Shown in pieces: positions 35,613 to 43,763 of a stretch of DNA of 64,000 nt. Below the pieces are notes generated by a model. It saw nothing but the letters and a program-made list of their open reading frames with translations, did no database searches and was not told the origin of the DNA. Origin of the DNA: Vibrio metoecus (GTDB taxonomy: Bacteria > Pseudomonadota > Gammaproteobacteria > Enterobacterales > Vibrionaceae); the NCBI RefSeq assembly GCF_009665255.1, contig NZ_CP035686.1:1426001-1490000 (forward strand). The letters run 5' to 3'. The position numbers and the translations under genes were made by a program. Numbering within the stretch: position 1 is the first letter of the stretch; each line of letters opens with the position of its first letter.

Positions 35613-36935
35613 TTACAACGACGTCAGTTTAAACTGAGGTAAGTAAGCTGCATTTTCACGCAGAATATCATCCAAAATCGCTTTGGCTCGACCAATATCG
35701 GGGACGAGAGGGTTATTCGTTAGAGCCATTAATGCGAGGTGGTAATCACCATGCACCGCTGCTTCGATTGCAAGCTGTTCATAGGCTTTTACTTGATGTA
35801 GCAAACCACTGATTTTCGGTGAAAGCTCTCCGACAACAATGGGTTTTGCCCCCCAACTTCCCACCACAGCACTACACTCAATGACCGCATCGTGCGGCAA
35901 TGAACTGATCGCTCCATTATTCAGAACATTGACAACATGAATACCATTACGATTATTGTAAATGGCATCCACTAGATTTAAGGATGCATCCGAATAATAT
36001 GCGCCACCACGGGCTTCCAACTCTTTAGGCTTATGGTCTAAATTGGGGTCTTGATAAAGCTCAAATAACGCTTTCTCGGTTGCCATAACCTGCTCAGCAC
36101 GAGTCCCTTTCTCTTTCGCACTTTGCTGCTCCTCAGCAAGCATGGCATCGGTTTGATAGAAGTAACGATGGTATGGACAAGGTATCGCACCGAGTGCTTT
36201 TAAAAACTCAGGATCCCACGGTTCCTCCCAGATATTTTTCATACTGAAATTGGCACCATCACCGACTTTCTCCAATACAGTTTGGGTAATATTTTCTCCA
36301 TCAAGCCATGCTTGATGAACCCAAACCAAATGGTTCAAACCTGCAAACTCAAGCTGCAACGCTTTCGGGTCGCACTCCATCATTTCCGCGATCATCATCT
36401 GCATAGAAACAGGAACATTACATAATCCTATGCTTTTGACTGTAGAATACTTACTGACGGCTTCAGAAACCAAACCAGCAGGATTGGTAAAATTCAGCAT
36501 CCAAGCGTTGGGGGCGAGCTCTTCAATATCTCGGCAAATATCCAATATGACGGGAATCGTTCTAAGTGCTTTAGCAAAACCACCAGGCCCTGTGGTTTCT
36601 TGCCCAATCACATCATATTTCAATGGAATACGTTCATCACTCGCTCTTGCTGCGAGTCCTCCAACACGAAACTGAGTCATGATAAAATCCGCATCGGCAA
36701 TCGCCTCTCGACGATCAAATCCCGCTTTAATTTCGATGTCAGCCCCAACCTTGTCGACCATTCTTTGGGCGAGTTCACGAATGATATGTAGCTTTTCTGC
36801 CCCTGCTTCAATATCGACAAAGTGCAATTGTTTGACTGGTAGAAACTCTAATCTTTTAAGAACACCCTCAACCAACTCGGGGGTATAACTGCTCCCCCCA
36901 CCGATGATCGCCAGCTTTAATGCATTTCGAGACAT
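35613..36935 (-). CDS. chbF: GH4 6-phospho-beta-glucosidase / phospho-chitobiase
   Basis: 440-aa NAD- and metal-dependent glycoside hydrolase of family GH4. The Rossmann motif is KLAIIGGGSSYTPELVEGV, the metal-binding cysteine is in SIGLCNVPVSMQ, and FAGLNHLVW carries the metal histidine. It hydrolyses 6-phosphorylated disaccharides delivered by the PTS. Its start overlaps the end of chbA by 19 bases, indicating coupling. The family includes both cellobiose-6-P and chitobiose-6-P enzymes; context favours chitin-derived, possibly GlcN-containing dimers. Confidence 0.92.
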   Translation of the reverse strand: MSRNALKLAIIGGGSSYTPELVEGVLKRLEFLPVKQLHFVDIEAGAEKLHIIRELAQRMVDKVGADIEIKAGFDRREAIADADFIMTQFRVGGLAARASDERIPLKYDVIGQETTGPGGFAKALRTIPVILDICRDIEELAPNAWMLNFTNPAGLVSEAVSKYSTVKSIGLCNVPVSMQMMIAEMMECDPKALQLEFAGLNHLVWVHQAWLDGENITQTVLEKVGDGANFSMKNIWEEPWDPEFLKALGAIPCPYHRYFYQTDAMLAEEQQSAKEKGTRAEQVMATEKALFELYQDPNLDHKPKELEARGGAYYSDASLNLVDAIYNNRNGIHVVNVLNNGAISSLPHDAVIECSAVVGSWGAKPIVVGELSPKISGLLHQVKAYEQLAIEAAVHGDYHLALMALTNNPLVPDIGRAKAILDDILRENAAYLPQFKLTSL

Positions 36936-37252
36936 TTCGTTCCCTCACTCGCTAGCTGTTTGTGTAAGGCCACCATCTCTGTTGCCATTTCTTGCGCAAG
37001 TATTGTGGTCATTAAGTGATCTTGAGCATGCACCATCACTAAGGTCATAGATACTTTGCCTTCACCTTGGTCCTCTTCAATCAATTGGGTTTGAATGAGG
37101 TGGGCTTTATTTAAGCACTCTTTGGCTTGACGCAATTTATCTTCTGCCAAATCAAAGGATTTTGTTCGCGACAAACGCAATGCCTCATAGCACAGACTTC
37201 TCGCTTCACCTGCATTGCAGATGATTTCCATCACGACCATTTCTTGTTCCAT
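36917..37252 (-). CDS. chbA: PTS lactose/cellobiose-family IIA component
   Basis: 111-aa cytoplasmic phosphocarrier of the PTS Lac family. The phosphorylated histidine is expected in LVMVHAQDHLMTT near residue 78, with the conserved C-terminal Asp/His-rich helix. It receives phosphate from HPr and passes it to the IIB protein. It lies 53 bases after chbC and overlaps chbF by 19 bases. Confidence 0.92.
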   Translation of the reverse strand: MEQEMVVMEIICNAGEARSLCYEALRLSRTKSFDLAEDKLRQAKECLNKAHLIQTQLIEEDQGEGKVSMTLVMVHAQDHLMTTILAQEMATEMVALHKQLASEGTKCLEMH

Positions 37253-37305
37253 ATTTCTCTCCCTAGGCTAAGGCCACCCAATAGGAGCAGCCTTAGCCAA
37301 TACAG

Positions 37306-38637
37306 TTATGCTGTCACACCTTGCCCGCTAGGTTCAGCGACTTTAGCCTTCATCTCTGCAGGTTGCTCTTGTTCAAGCACTTGTTTTTCAAACATTTTGA
37401 AGAACGGCAAGTAGATAAATAGATCAAGAATAAGCAAACCTATAACCAGCAACACAGGAGTCAATGTCCAACCACTTCCCCAAGATGCACCGATAATTGC
37501 CGGCGTGGTCCAAGGTGTCGTCGCAACCCCCATTCCAACAAAACCAAGCTGGATAGCGAAATAAGAGATCGTAGCGTTGATCACCGGGGCAAAAACAAAT
37601 GGCAGGAACAAAATTGGGTTCATAACCACAGGGCTACCAAAAATGACCGGTTCGTTGATTTGAAAAAATCCAGGAACCGCACTCATTCGACCGATACTTT
37701 TCAGATGCGCAGAACGGCTGAATGACATCAGAATAACGAGCGCGAGTGTTGCCCCAGAACCACCAATGAAAATATAAAAATCCCAGAATGGTTGAGTAAA
37801 AATATTCGGCACAGGCTGGCCAGTAACAAACGCATCGATATTGGCACTAATGTTGGTTAAGAAGATAGGAGACAGTAAGCCCACCACAATCGCAGCGCCA
37901 TGAATCCCTGCAAACCAGAGCAACTGACACACCAACAATGCACCAATGATGGCTGGCAAAGTATTCGAAGCACTGATCAAAGGCTTAAACATCGCCATAA
38001 CAGCATCAGGGATCAACATGCCATATTCGGCTTGTACAAAAAGGCTCAGTGGATAAAGCGTCACAAAAATTGCTAGGACAGGCAACAAAACTTCAAATGA
38101 GCGAGCAATCGCCGGTGGCACCTGCTCAGGCATACGAATGGTGATGTTATGTTTTTTCATAAAGCGGTACAGTTCCACCGCAAAAAAAGCACACATCACC
38201 GCAGTGAAGATCCCTGTTCCCCCCATGTGAGCCATAGATAGCGTGTCATCTTTAGCGGGAGCAGCCACCAACAAAAAGCTCATTAATGACAACACCGCAC
38301 TCGTGATGCCGTCCATTTTGTAGGCTTTCGCTAGGCTGTATGCCACACCCAATGAAACAAATATCGTCATGATTCCCATAGACATATTAAAGGGCATCAT
38401 GATCATATCGAAATGGGTTGTAGCAAAATCTAACCACACTCGACCAAAGGTGTTCGTGGTATCTTCAGCAAAAGGAGGAAAAGCAAAAATTAAAATAAAA
38501 CTACCCACAATAATAAATGGCATCGCCACAATAAAGCCGTCACGCATCGCTCTCACATGGGGCTGATTCCCCACCTTTGCCGCGATGGGCGCTATATGCT
38601 TCTCTACGATTCCAATTATCGCATCATAAAGCTTCAT
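37306..38637 (-). CDS. chbC: PTS lactose/cellobiose-family IIC permease
   Basis: 443-aa membrane permease with about ten helices that moves the disaccharide inward as it is phosphorylated. Family features are visible in AMRDGFIVAMPFIIVGSFILI and FQINEPVIFGSPVVMNPILF. I chose the ATG at 38637 because AAGGTG precedes it; a GTG three codons earlier is possible. About 90 bases separate it from chbB, filled by two stem-loops. Confidence 0.92.
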   Translation of the reverse strand: MKLYDAIIGIVEKHIAPIAAKVGNQPHVRAMRDGFIVAMPFIIVGSFILIFAFPPFAEDTTNTFGRVWLDFATTHFDMIMMPFNMSMGIMTIFVSLGVAYSLAKAYKMDGITSAVLSLMSFLLVAAPAKDDTLSMAHMGGTGIFTAVMCAFFAVELYRFMKKHNITIRMPEQVPPAIARSFEVLLPVLAIFVTLYPLSLFVQAEYGMLIPDAVMAMFKPLISASNTLPAIIGALLVCQLLWFAGIHGAAIVVGLLSPIFLTNISANIDAFVTGQPVPNIFTQPFWDFYIFIGGSGATLALVILMSFSRSAHLKSIGRMSAVPGFFQINEPVIFGSPVVMNPILFLPFVFAPVINATISYFAIQLGFVGMGVATTPWTTPAIIGASWGSGWTLTPVLLVIGLLILDLFIYLPFFKMFEKQVLEQEQPAEMKAKVAEPSGQGVTA

Positions 38638-38672
38638 AGAATTCACCTTATATTTAGATAAAGAGTTACCCC

Positions 38673-38728
38673 ATCCTCATTTAATCAATGAGGATTGAGT
38701 GGAAATATTTTCTGTTAAAGAAATATTT
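38673..38728 (-). promoter_or_regulatory. Two stem-loops between chbB and chbC
   Basis: First stem: ATCCTCATT / AATGAGGAT, perfect 9 bp with a 5-base loop (38673-38695). Second: AAATATTT at 38703 and again at 38721, which can pair. Inside a PTS operon such stems usually protect or separate message segments; that role is inferred. Confidence 0.6.
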
Positions 38729-39032
38729 AGTTAATTAAATCTAATGCTTGCTGAAGAACTTCATCACCTTTCATCATGCCGTAAGCTTGAGGTGAGATGG
38801 CAGCAATACTTTTACCGTATTCGTTAGCTGTCTTGCGTAACTCTTCTAACTGAAAACGAACTTGTGGCCCCAGTAAACAGACATCGTATTCTTGAATTGC
38901 GTCTTCAAACGCATTGACTGACAGTGCATCAATCTTACAATCAATACCTTTAATTTCAGCAGCTTGCTGCATTTTTTTAACTAACATGCTGGTAGACATG
39001 CCAGCACTACAACAGAGTAGGATTTTTTTCAT
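38727..39032 (-). CDS. chbB: PTS lactose/cellobiose-family IIB component
   Basis: 101-aa cytoplasmic protein with the phospho-cysteine motif KKILLCCSAGMSTSMLVKKM; the active Cys is the first or second of the CC pair, by family the one before SAGMST. I chose the ATG at 39032, which gives the canonical N-terminus. It is the first gene of the PTS operon, about 65 bases below the LacI-type operator. Confidence 0.93.
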   Translation of the reverse strand: MKKILLCCSAGMSTSMLVKKMQQAAEIKGIDCKIDALSVNAFEDAIQEYDVCLLGPQVRFQLEELRKTANEYGKSIAAISPQAYGMMKGDEVLQQALDLIN

Positions 39033-39097
39033 GCTCAAACTTCCCTTGTTCAAATATCGACCTAAAAACTGTAGCAAATTAAATTCACATTAAAAAG

Positions 39098-39111
39098 CGC
39101 AACCGGTTGCG
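39098..39111. promoter_or_regulatory. LacI-family operator between chbB and the secreted deacetylase gene
   Basis: Perfect 14-bp palindrome CGCAACCGGTTGCG with the central CG typical of LacI-family sites. It is placed in the divergent region, 66 bases before chbB and 174 bases before the deacetylase gene. The adjacent LacI-family gene is the obvious binder, by inference. Confidence 0.8.
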
Positions 39112-39284
39112 TTATTCGTGAACAAAATCCCATTTCGGATAGTTAACGCTATTTTTATCGATGTACTTCTGGATAGGATGATCAGAGAAAATAAATAAGT
39201 CTCACTGGTAGACTTGTTATTTCTATCAATATAAACACTAACAACGTCACCCTGAATTTCTTATTTAAACAAATGGAAATGAAT

Positions 39285-40568
39285 ATGAAATTAAAAAAAC
39301 TGGCTTTATTCACTGCAATGGCTTTTGCCATTTCAGCCCCTGCACTGGCCTCCGGCACACCTAAAGGTACGATTTATCTGACTTTTGATGACGGTCCGAT
39401 CAACGCTTCGATCGAAGTGATAAAAGTATTGAACCAAGGTGGTGTTAAAGCGACGTTTTATGTTAATGCTTGGCACCTAGATGGCATCGGTGATGAAAAT
39501 GAAGATCGTGCTCTAGAGGCGCTCAAATTTGCACTGGATTCAGGCCACATTGTCGGCAACCACAGCTACGATCATATGATTCACAATTGTGTAGAAGAGT
39601 TTGGTCCAACCAGCGGCGCAGACTGTAATGTTACGGGCAATCATCAAATCAACTCTTATCAAGATCCTGTTCATGATGCGGCCACTTTCGAGCAAAACCT
39701 GATCACGCTGGAGAAACATCTGCCAACCATTCGTAGTTATCCGAATTACAAAGGTAATGAACTCGCTCGCCTCCCTTACACCAACGGTTGGCGGGTTACA
39801 AAGCATTTTCAAGCCGATGGTTTATGCGCCACATCAGACAATTTAAAACCTTGGGAGCCGGGTTATGTTTGCGATCCAGCTAACCCGTCGAATAGTGTAA
39901 AAGCCTCGATTGAGGTACAAAACCTTCTTGCCAATCAAGGCTATCAATCTCATGGTTGGGATGTAGATTGGGCACCTGAAAACTGGGGCATCCCTATGCC
40001 GGCCAACAGCTTGACCGAAGCCGTACCCTTTTTACGTTATGTAGATAACGCCTTGAATAACTGCTCACCCGCGACCATCGAACCAATTAACTCAAAAGCT
40101 CAAGAATTTCCCTGTGGTACCTCACTTCACGCAGATAAAGTCATTGTGCTAACACACGAGTTTCTATTTGAAGACGGGAAACGGGGCATGGGGGCAGCGC
40201 AAAACTTACCGAAGCTTGCGGAGTTCATCCGCATCGCCAAAGAAGCCGGCTATGTCTTTGATACTATCGATAACTACACTCCGCTTTGGAGCGTTGGCAA
40301 AACGTATCAATCCGGAGAGTATGTTTTACATCATGGTGTCGTGTACAAAGCGGTGACGACTCACACCGCGCAAGAAGACTGGGCACCGTCTTCGACTTCA
40401 AGTTTATGGATCAACGCAGATCCATCGACAAACTGGGCTCTCAATGTTTCTTATGAACAAGGAGACGTCGTCAACTATAAAGGTAAGCGCTATTTAGTTA
40501 GTGTCCCTCATGTTTCTCAACAAGACTGGACACCAGACACTCAGAACACCTTATTCACAGCTTTATAA
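39285..40568 (+). CDS. Secreted chitin-oligosaccharide deacetylase (NodB/CE4)
   Basis: 427-aa secreted enzyme that I recognise as the V. cholerae chitin oligosaccharide deacetylase, which removes an acetyl group from the second GlcNAc of chitin oligomers. A signal peptide (MKLKKLALFTAMAFAISAPA) precedes the NodB catalytic domain, with the metal motif TFDDGP near residue 35 and HSYDH near residue 93. Two small C-terminal chitin-binding modules (CBM5/12-like) carry WSVGKTYQSGEYVLHHGVVY and WALNVSYEQGDVVNYKGKRY. The ATG at 39285 is supported by TGGAAATGAAT upstream; earlier in-frame ATGs (39273, 39279) exist. Divergent from the PTS operon, it would supply the partly deacetylated dimers. Confidence 0.95.
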   Translation: MKLKKLALFTAMAFAISAPALASGTPKGTIYLTFDDGPINASIEVIKVLNQGGVKATFYVNAWHLDGIGDENEDRALEALKFALDSGHIVGNHSYDHMIHNCVEEFGPTSGADCNVTGNHQINSYQDPVHDAATFEQNLITLEKHLPTIRSYPNYKGNELARLPYTNGWRVTKHFQADGLCATSDNLKPWEPGYVCDPANPSNSVKASIEVQNLLANQGYQSHGWDVDWAPENWGIPMPANSLTEAVPFLRYVDNALNNCSPATIEPINSKAQEFPCGTSLHADKVIVLTHEFLFEDGKRGMGAAQNLPKLAEFIRIAKEAGYVFDTIDNYTPLWSVGKTYQSGEYVLHHGVVYKAVTTHTAQEDWAPSSTSSLWINADPSTNWALNVSYEQGDVVNYKGKRYLVSVPHVSQQDWTPDTQNTLFTAL

Positions 40569-40599
40569 AAAGCTGCTCCTATCTATCGCAAGGTAGCTT

Positions 40600-40627
40600 G
40601 CGCGGAGAATCCTCCGCGCTTTTTTTG
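40600..40627 (+). terminator. Terminator after the chitin-oligosaccharide deacetylase gene
   Basis: 7-bp stem GCGCGGA / TCCGCGC with a 6-base loop and a run of eight Ts. Confidence 0.92.
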
Positions 40628-40679
40628 TGAACATATAGAACCTTTGAGCCGCCATCCAGTTATCTGAGGAGAGCTTTTC

Positions 40680-42284
40680 TTAACGATGATTCAATATTTT
40701 CGTTTGCTCTGTGAATTCAGGTTCTGTTTTTAATCCTTTCCACAGACTGACACACATCAACAATAAGATGACGGTAAAGGGTAACGCGGTTGAAATCACC
40801 CCTGCTTGCAGAGCTTGTACGGCCTCAGTTCCACCAATCCATAACAAGGCAATCGCAACCGCCCCTTCTAATACGGCCCAGAAGATACGTTGCAACACCG
40901 GAGAATCCAATTTACCTCCCGATGTAATACTGTCGATCACCAGTGACCCCGAATCTGATGAGGTGATAAAAAACACCAAGACCAGCACGACCGCAATCAC
41001 CGAAAGCACATTGCCATAAGCCAATGAATCAAACATTTGGAACATCGCTAACGACACATCCGTTAAGCCATTTTGCCCCAACACACCCACCTTGTTGATC
41101 ACATCGTCAATCGCTAGGCCACCAAATACCGACATCCAAACTAATGTTACTAATGTTGGGATGAGCAGTACCGCCACAATAAATTCACGAATGGTTCGGC
41201 CTTTCGAAACGCGGGCGATGAACATCCCCACGAAAGGAGACCATGAAATCCACCACGCCCAGTAAAATACGGTCCAACCTTGAAACCACACTTCATCTTC
41301 ACGACCATGGGGATTACTCAGTGGAATGATATTTTGCAAATACGCTAGCAGCGTGGTCGGGATTGAAGTAAACGTCACGCTATAACCAATCACCGCAACG
41401 AGTGCGAGCAGCAAAAAAGCCACAATCATATTGATGTTTGAGATGACTTTAACTCCACCATCAATACCACGCACCACCGACAGGGTGGCTAAACCAGTCA
41501 CTACACAGATCACCACAATTTGTAACCCAATACCTGATTCAAACCCAAACACGTGGTGAATGCCCGATGCGGCTTGCTGCGCACCCAACCCCAATGAAGT
41601 TGCCAAGCCAAATAAGGTTGCTAACACCGCCAGAATATCCACAATATGCCCAGCCCAGCCCCAAGCTCGATCACCCAGCAAAGGATAAAACACCGAACGC
41701 ATTGAAAGTGGCAACCCCTTGTTATAACAAAAGAAAGCCAGTGACAGTGCCACTATTCCATAAATAGCCCATGGATGGAGTCCCCAGTGGAACATCGTTG
41801 CACCCATCGCAAGTTGTGCCGCTTGTGGGGTATTCGCTTCCACGCCCAGTGGAGTTTCATACCAGCCTGTGTAGTAAGCCACTGGCTCAGCAACACTCCA
41901 GAACATCAAGCCAATCCCCATTCCGGCAGCAAACAGCATAGCTAACCAAGATACAAAAGAATGATCTGCCTTTGCTGCCTGCCCCCCAAGGCGTATCTTG
42001 CCATACGGAGACAATACCAAGCCGATACAGAACAATAGAAAAAGGTTGCCTGACCAGATAAATAGCCAATCAAAACTGGCAATAATACTCTGCTTTATCG
42101 CGTCTAACCCTATTTTGGCTTGGTGAGCATCCACCAATACAGCCAACAATAAGAATGCGGCGATCAAACCCGCACTGATCCCAAAGACAGGATTGTGCAC
42201 ATCGAATCCCCATTTTTGTACATTGTCTTGACCTACGGTGTAGTCCGTATTGTCGATACTGTACTTATCAATTTCTTGTGTCAT
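40680..42284 (-). CDS. opuD: BCCT-family compatible-solute transporter OpuD
   Basis: 534-aa inner-membrane betaine/choline/carnitine transporter with about twelve helices. The BCCT signature FYWAWWISWSPFVGMFIARVSKGRTIREF is present (split here only by residue count), along with FWSVAEPVAYYTG and FFITSSDSGSLVIDSI. I chose the ATG at 42284, preceded by AGAGGAAAC; the ORF extends upstream without conservation. In V. cholerae the gene next to cosR is the glycine-betaine importer OpuD, repressed by CosR at low salt. The substrate assignment is from that knowledge. Confidence 0.88.
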   Translation of the reverse strand: MTQEIDKYSIDNTDYTVGQDNVQKWGFDVHNPVFGISAGLIAAFLLLAVLVDAHQAKIGLDAIKQSIIASFDWLFIWSGNLFLLFCIGLVLSPYGKIRLGGQAAKADHSFVSWLAMLFAAGMGIGLMFWSVAEPVAYYTGWYETPLGVEANTPQAAQLAMGATMFHWGLHPWAIYGIVALSLAFFCYNKGLPLSMRSVFYPLLGDRAWGWAGHIVDILAVLATLFGLATSLGLGAQQAASGIHHVFGFESGIGLQIVVICVVTGLATLSVVRGIDGGVKVISNINMIVAFLLLALVAVIGYSVTFTSIPTTLLAYLQNIIPLSNPHGREDEVWFQGWTVFYWAWWISWSPFVGMFIARVSKGRTIREFIVAVLLIPTLVTLVWMSVFGGLAIDDVINKVGVLGQNGLTDVSLAMFQMFDSLAYGNVLSVIAVVLVLVFFITSSDSGSLVIDSITSGGKLDSPVLQRIFWAVLEGAVAIALLWIGGTEAVQALQAGVISTALPFTVILLLMCVSLWKGLKTEPEFTEQTKILNHR

Positions 42285-42633
42285 GTTTCCTCTCTGAGTC
42301 ATATAAATCGAACTCAATAACAATGACAACAAAGCATTTTCATTTTAAAAAACACAAATTGCTTTGTGCTCATTGTTAATTCCATTCATAAAAAGCATGA
42401 TTATTTTACATAGATCACAGAAAAGATCCAGTTATACACGCATTTAATCACTAAAAACCCAGTATATATGGATTTTTCATGATTAAATCGAGCATACTGA
42501 AACCCTAAAATACATTGATATCAAAACATATTAATTAAAATCAATTTGACAAAATAGGTGTTCAATAGAGAAGAGTTCAATGCTTTTAAAAACAGAAGAA
42601 GTGAGGTAAGGTTCGCGCCTGAGTCATCGTAAT
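42285..42633. promoter_or_regulatory. opuD-cosR divergent control region with 18-bp inverted repeat
   Basis: AT-rich 349-base gap. The left arm at 42319-42336 (AACAATGACAACAAAGCA) pairs with the right arm at 42360-42377 (TGCTTTGTGCTCATTGTT), 16 of 18 positions matching, around a 23-base spacer. This could be a regulator-binding dyad (CosR is a MarR-family dimer) or a leader stem-loop in the opuD message. The sequence CATGATTA also occurs twice (about 42394 and 42478). Confidence 0.6.
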
Positions 42634-43122
42634 GTGGGCACCATTGTGGAAAAGCACGAAGAAGTATTAGTCGCACTCCGTCAGATCATCCGCGCGATCG
42701 ATCTACACTCTAAAAAACTCAATAAAGATGCAGGGCTCACCGGTCCGCAACTGATTTTGATGCGCTCAATTAACGATTTAGGTCAAGTCACGATTCGTGA
42801 ACTCGCAGTTCACACCAACATGAGCCAAGGCACTGCCACAACTATTTTGGATAGATTAGAGCGCAATGGGTATGTGCAGCGCGTGCGTAGTAACAGTGAT
42901 AAACGTAAAGTTCATGCTCACTTAACCGATGAAGGGCGTAAACTGTTGGCCCAAGCCCCTCAGCCTTTGCAAGAAAGTTTCGTTGAGCAATTTCACCAAC
43001 TACAAGATTGGGAGCAGAGTTTACTTCTCTCCTCTGTTCAACGAATTTCAGCCATGATGAATGCGCAAGACATGGATGCAGCCCCAATGCTCACGATTGG
43101 CAGCATTACTCAACCGGAATAA
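42634..43122 (+). CDS. cosR: MarR-family regulator CosR
   Basis: 162-aa winged-helix repressor; the MarR DNA-binding core reads LGQVTIRELAVHTNMSQGTA and TTILDRLERNGYVQRVRSNS. In V. cholerae the MarR protein beside opuD is CosR, which represses ectoine synthesis and opuD when osmolarity is low. The start is a GTG at 42634 with no clear ribosome site; another in-frame GTG at 42646 is equally possible. It reads away from opuD and shares its control region. Confidence 0.88.
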   Translation: MGTIVEKHEEVLVALRQIIRAIDLHSKKLNKDAGLTGPQLILMRSINDLGQVTIRELAVHTNMSQGTATTILDRLERNGYVQRVRSNSDKRKVHAHLTDEGRKLLAQAPQPLQESFVEQFHQLQDWEQSLLLSSVQRISAMMNAQDMDAAPMLTIGSITQPE

Positions 43123-43124
43123 AG

Positions 43125-43763
43125 TTACTCTAACAAGCCGTGTTGTAATGCGTATTGCGCTAATTCCGCAGTGGAGTGAATATCGAGTTTATGCTTGATG
43201 TTTTGGCGGTGAGTTTCTACGGTTCGATAACTGATATTGAGCAAGGTCGCGATTTTCTTGCTGCTACACCCTTGTGCGACGAGGCGTAAAATCGCCTCTT
43301 CGCGGCGGCTAAGTGGGTTAGGTTTATTAGCCATAGGTAAAATTTCTTGGCTAAACAGTGTAGACGTGGTCGATTCACAAAAATACGTCGCCCCTTGGTG
43401 AACGGTTTTTATTGCCTGCACCATTTTGAGCGCGGAAATTTCTTTGAGCATGTACCCCATCGCGCCGGCTTGCATTACTTGCATAATGTACTCTCGATTA
43501 TCATGCATCGTCAGCATCAACACTTTGGTGTGCGGGGCTTCTTCTTTAATTAAACGGGTTGCATCAATACCATTCATGGTCGGCATGCTGACATCCATCA
43601 ACACCACATCCGGTTGATGCAGTTTAACTAACTCCAATGCTTCTAAACCATTGCTGGCCGTTGCAACCACATCGATTTCAGGCTCTTGCTCTAAGCGGGC
43701 AATAAAACCATCCAATACCACTTGATGGTCATCCACCATCACGACTCTGATTGGTTTATCCAT
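43125..43763 (-). CDS. NarL/LuxR-type response regulator
   Basis: 212-aa two-component regulator. The receiver domain has RVVMVDDHQVVLDGF and the phospho-Asp in DVVLMDVSMPTMNG; the C-terminal LuxR helix-turn-helix is LSRREEAILRLVAQGCSSKK followed by IATLLNISYRTVETH. I chose the ATG at 43763 (GGATC upstream); another at 43775 adds four residues. It overlaps the end of the kinase gene by 8 bases, so they are coupled. Context suggests it controls the TRAP operon. Confidence 0.92.
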   Translation of the reverse strand: MDKPIRVVMVDDHQVVLDGFIARLEQEPEIDVVATASNGLEALELVKLHQPDVVLMDVSMPTMNGIDATRLIKEEAPHTKVLMLTMHDNREYIMQVMQAGAMGYMLKEISALKMVQAIKTVHQGATYFCESTTSTLFSQEILPMANKPNPLSRREEAILRLVAQGCSSKKIATLLNISYRTVETHRQNIKHKLDIHSTAELAQYALQHGLLE

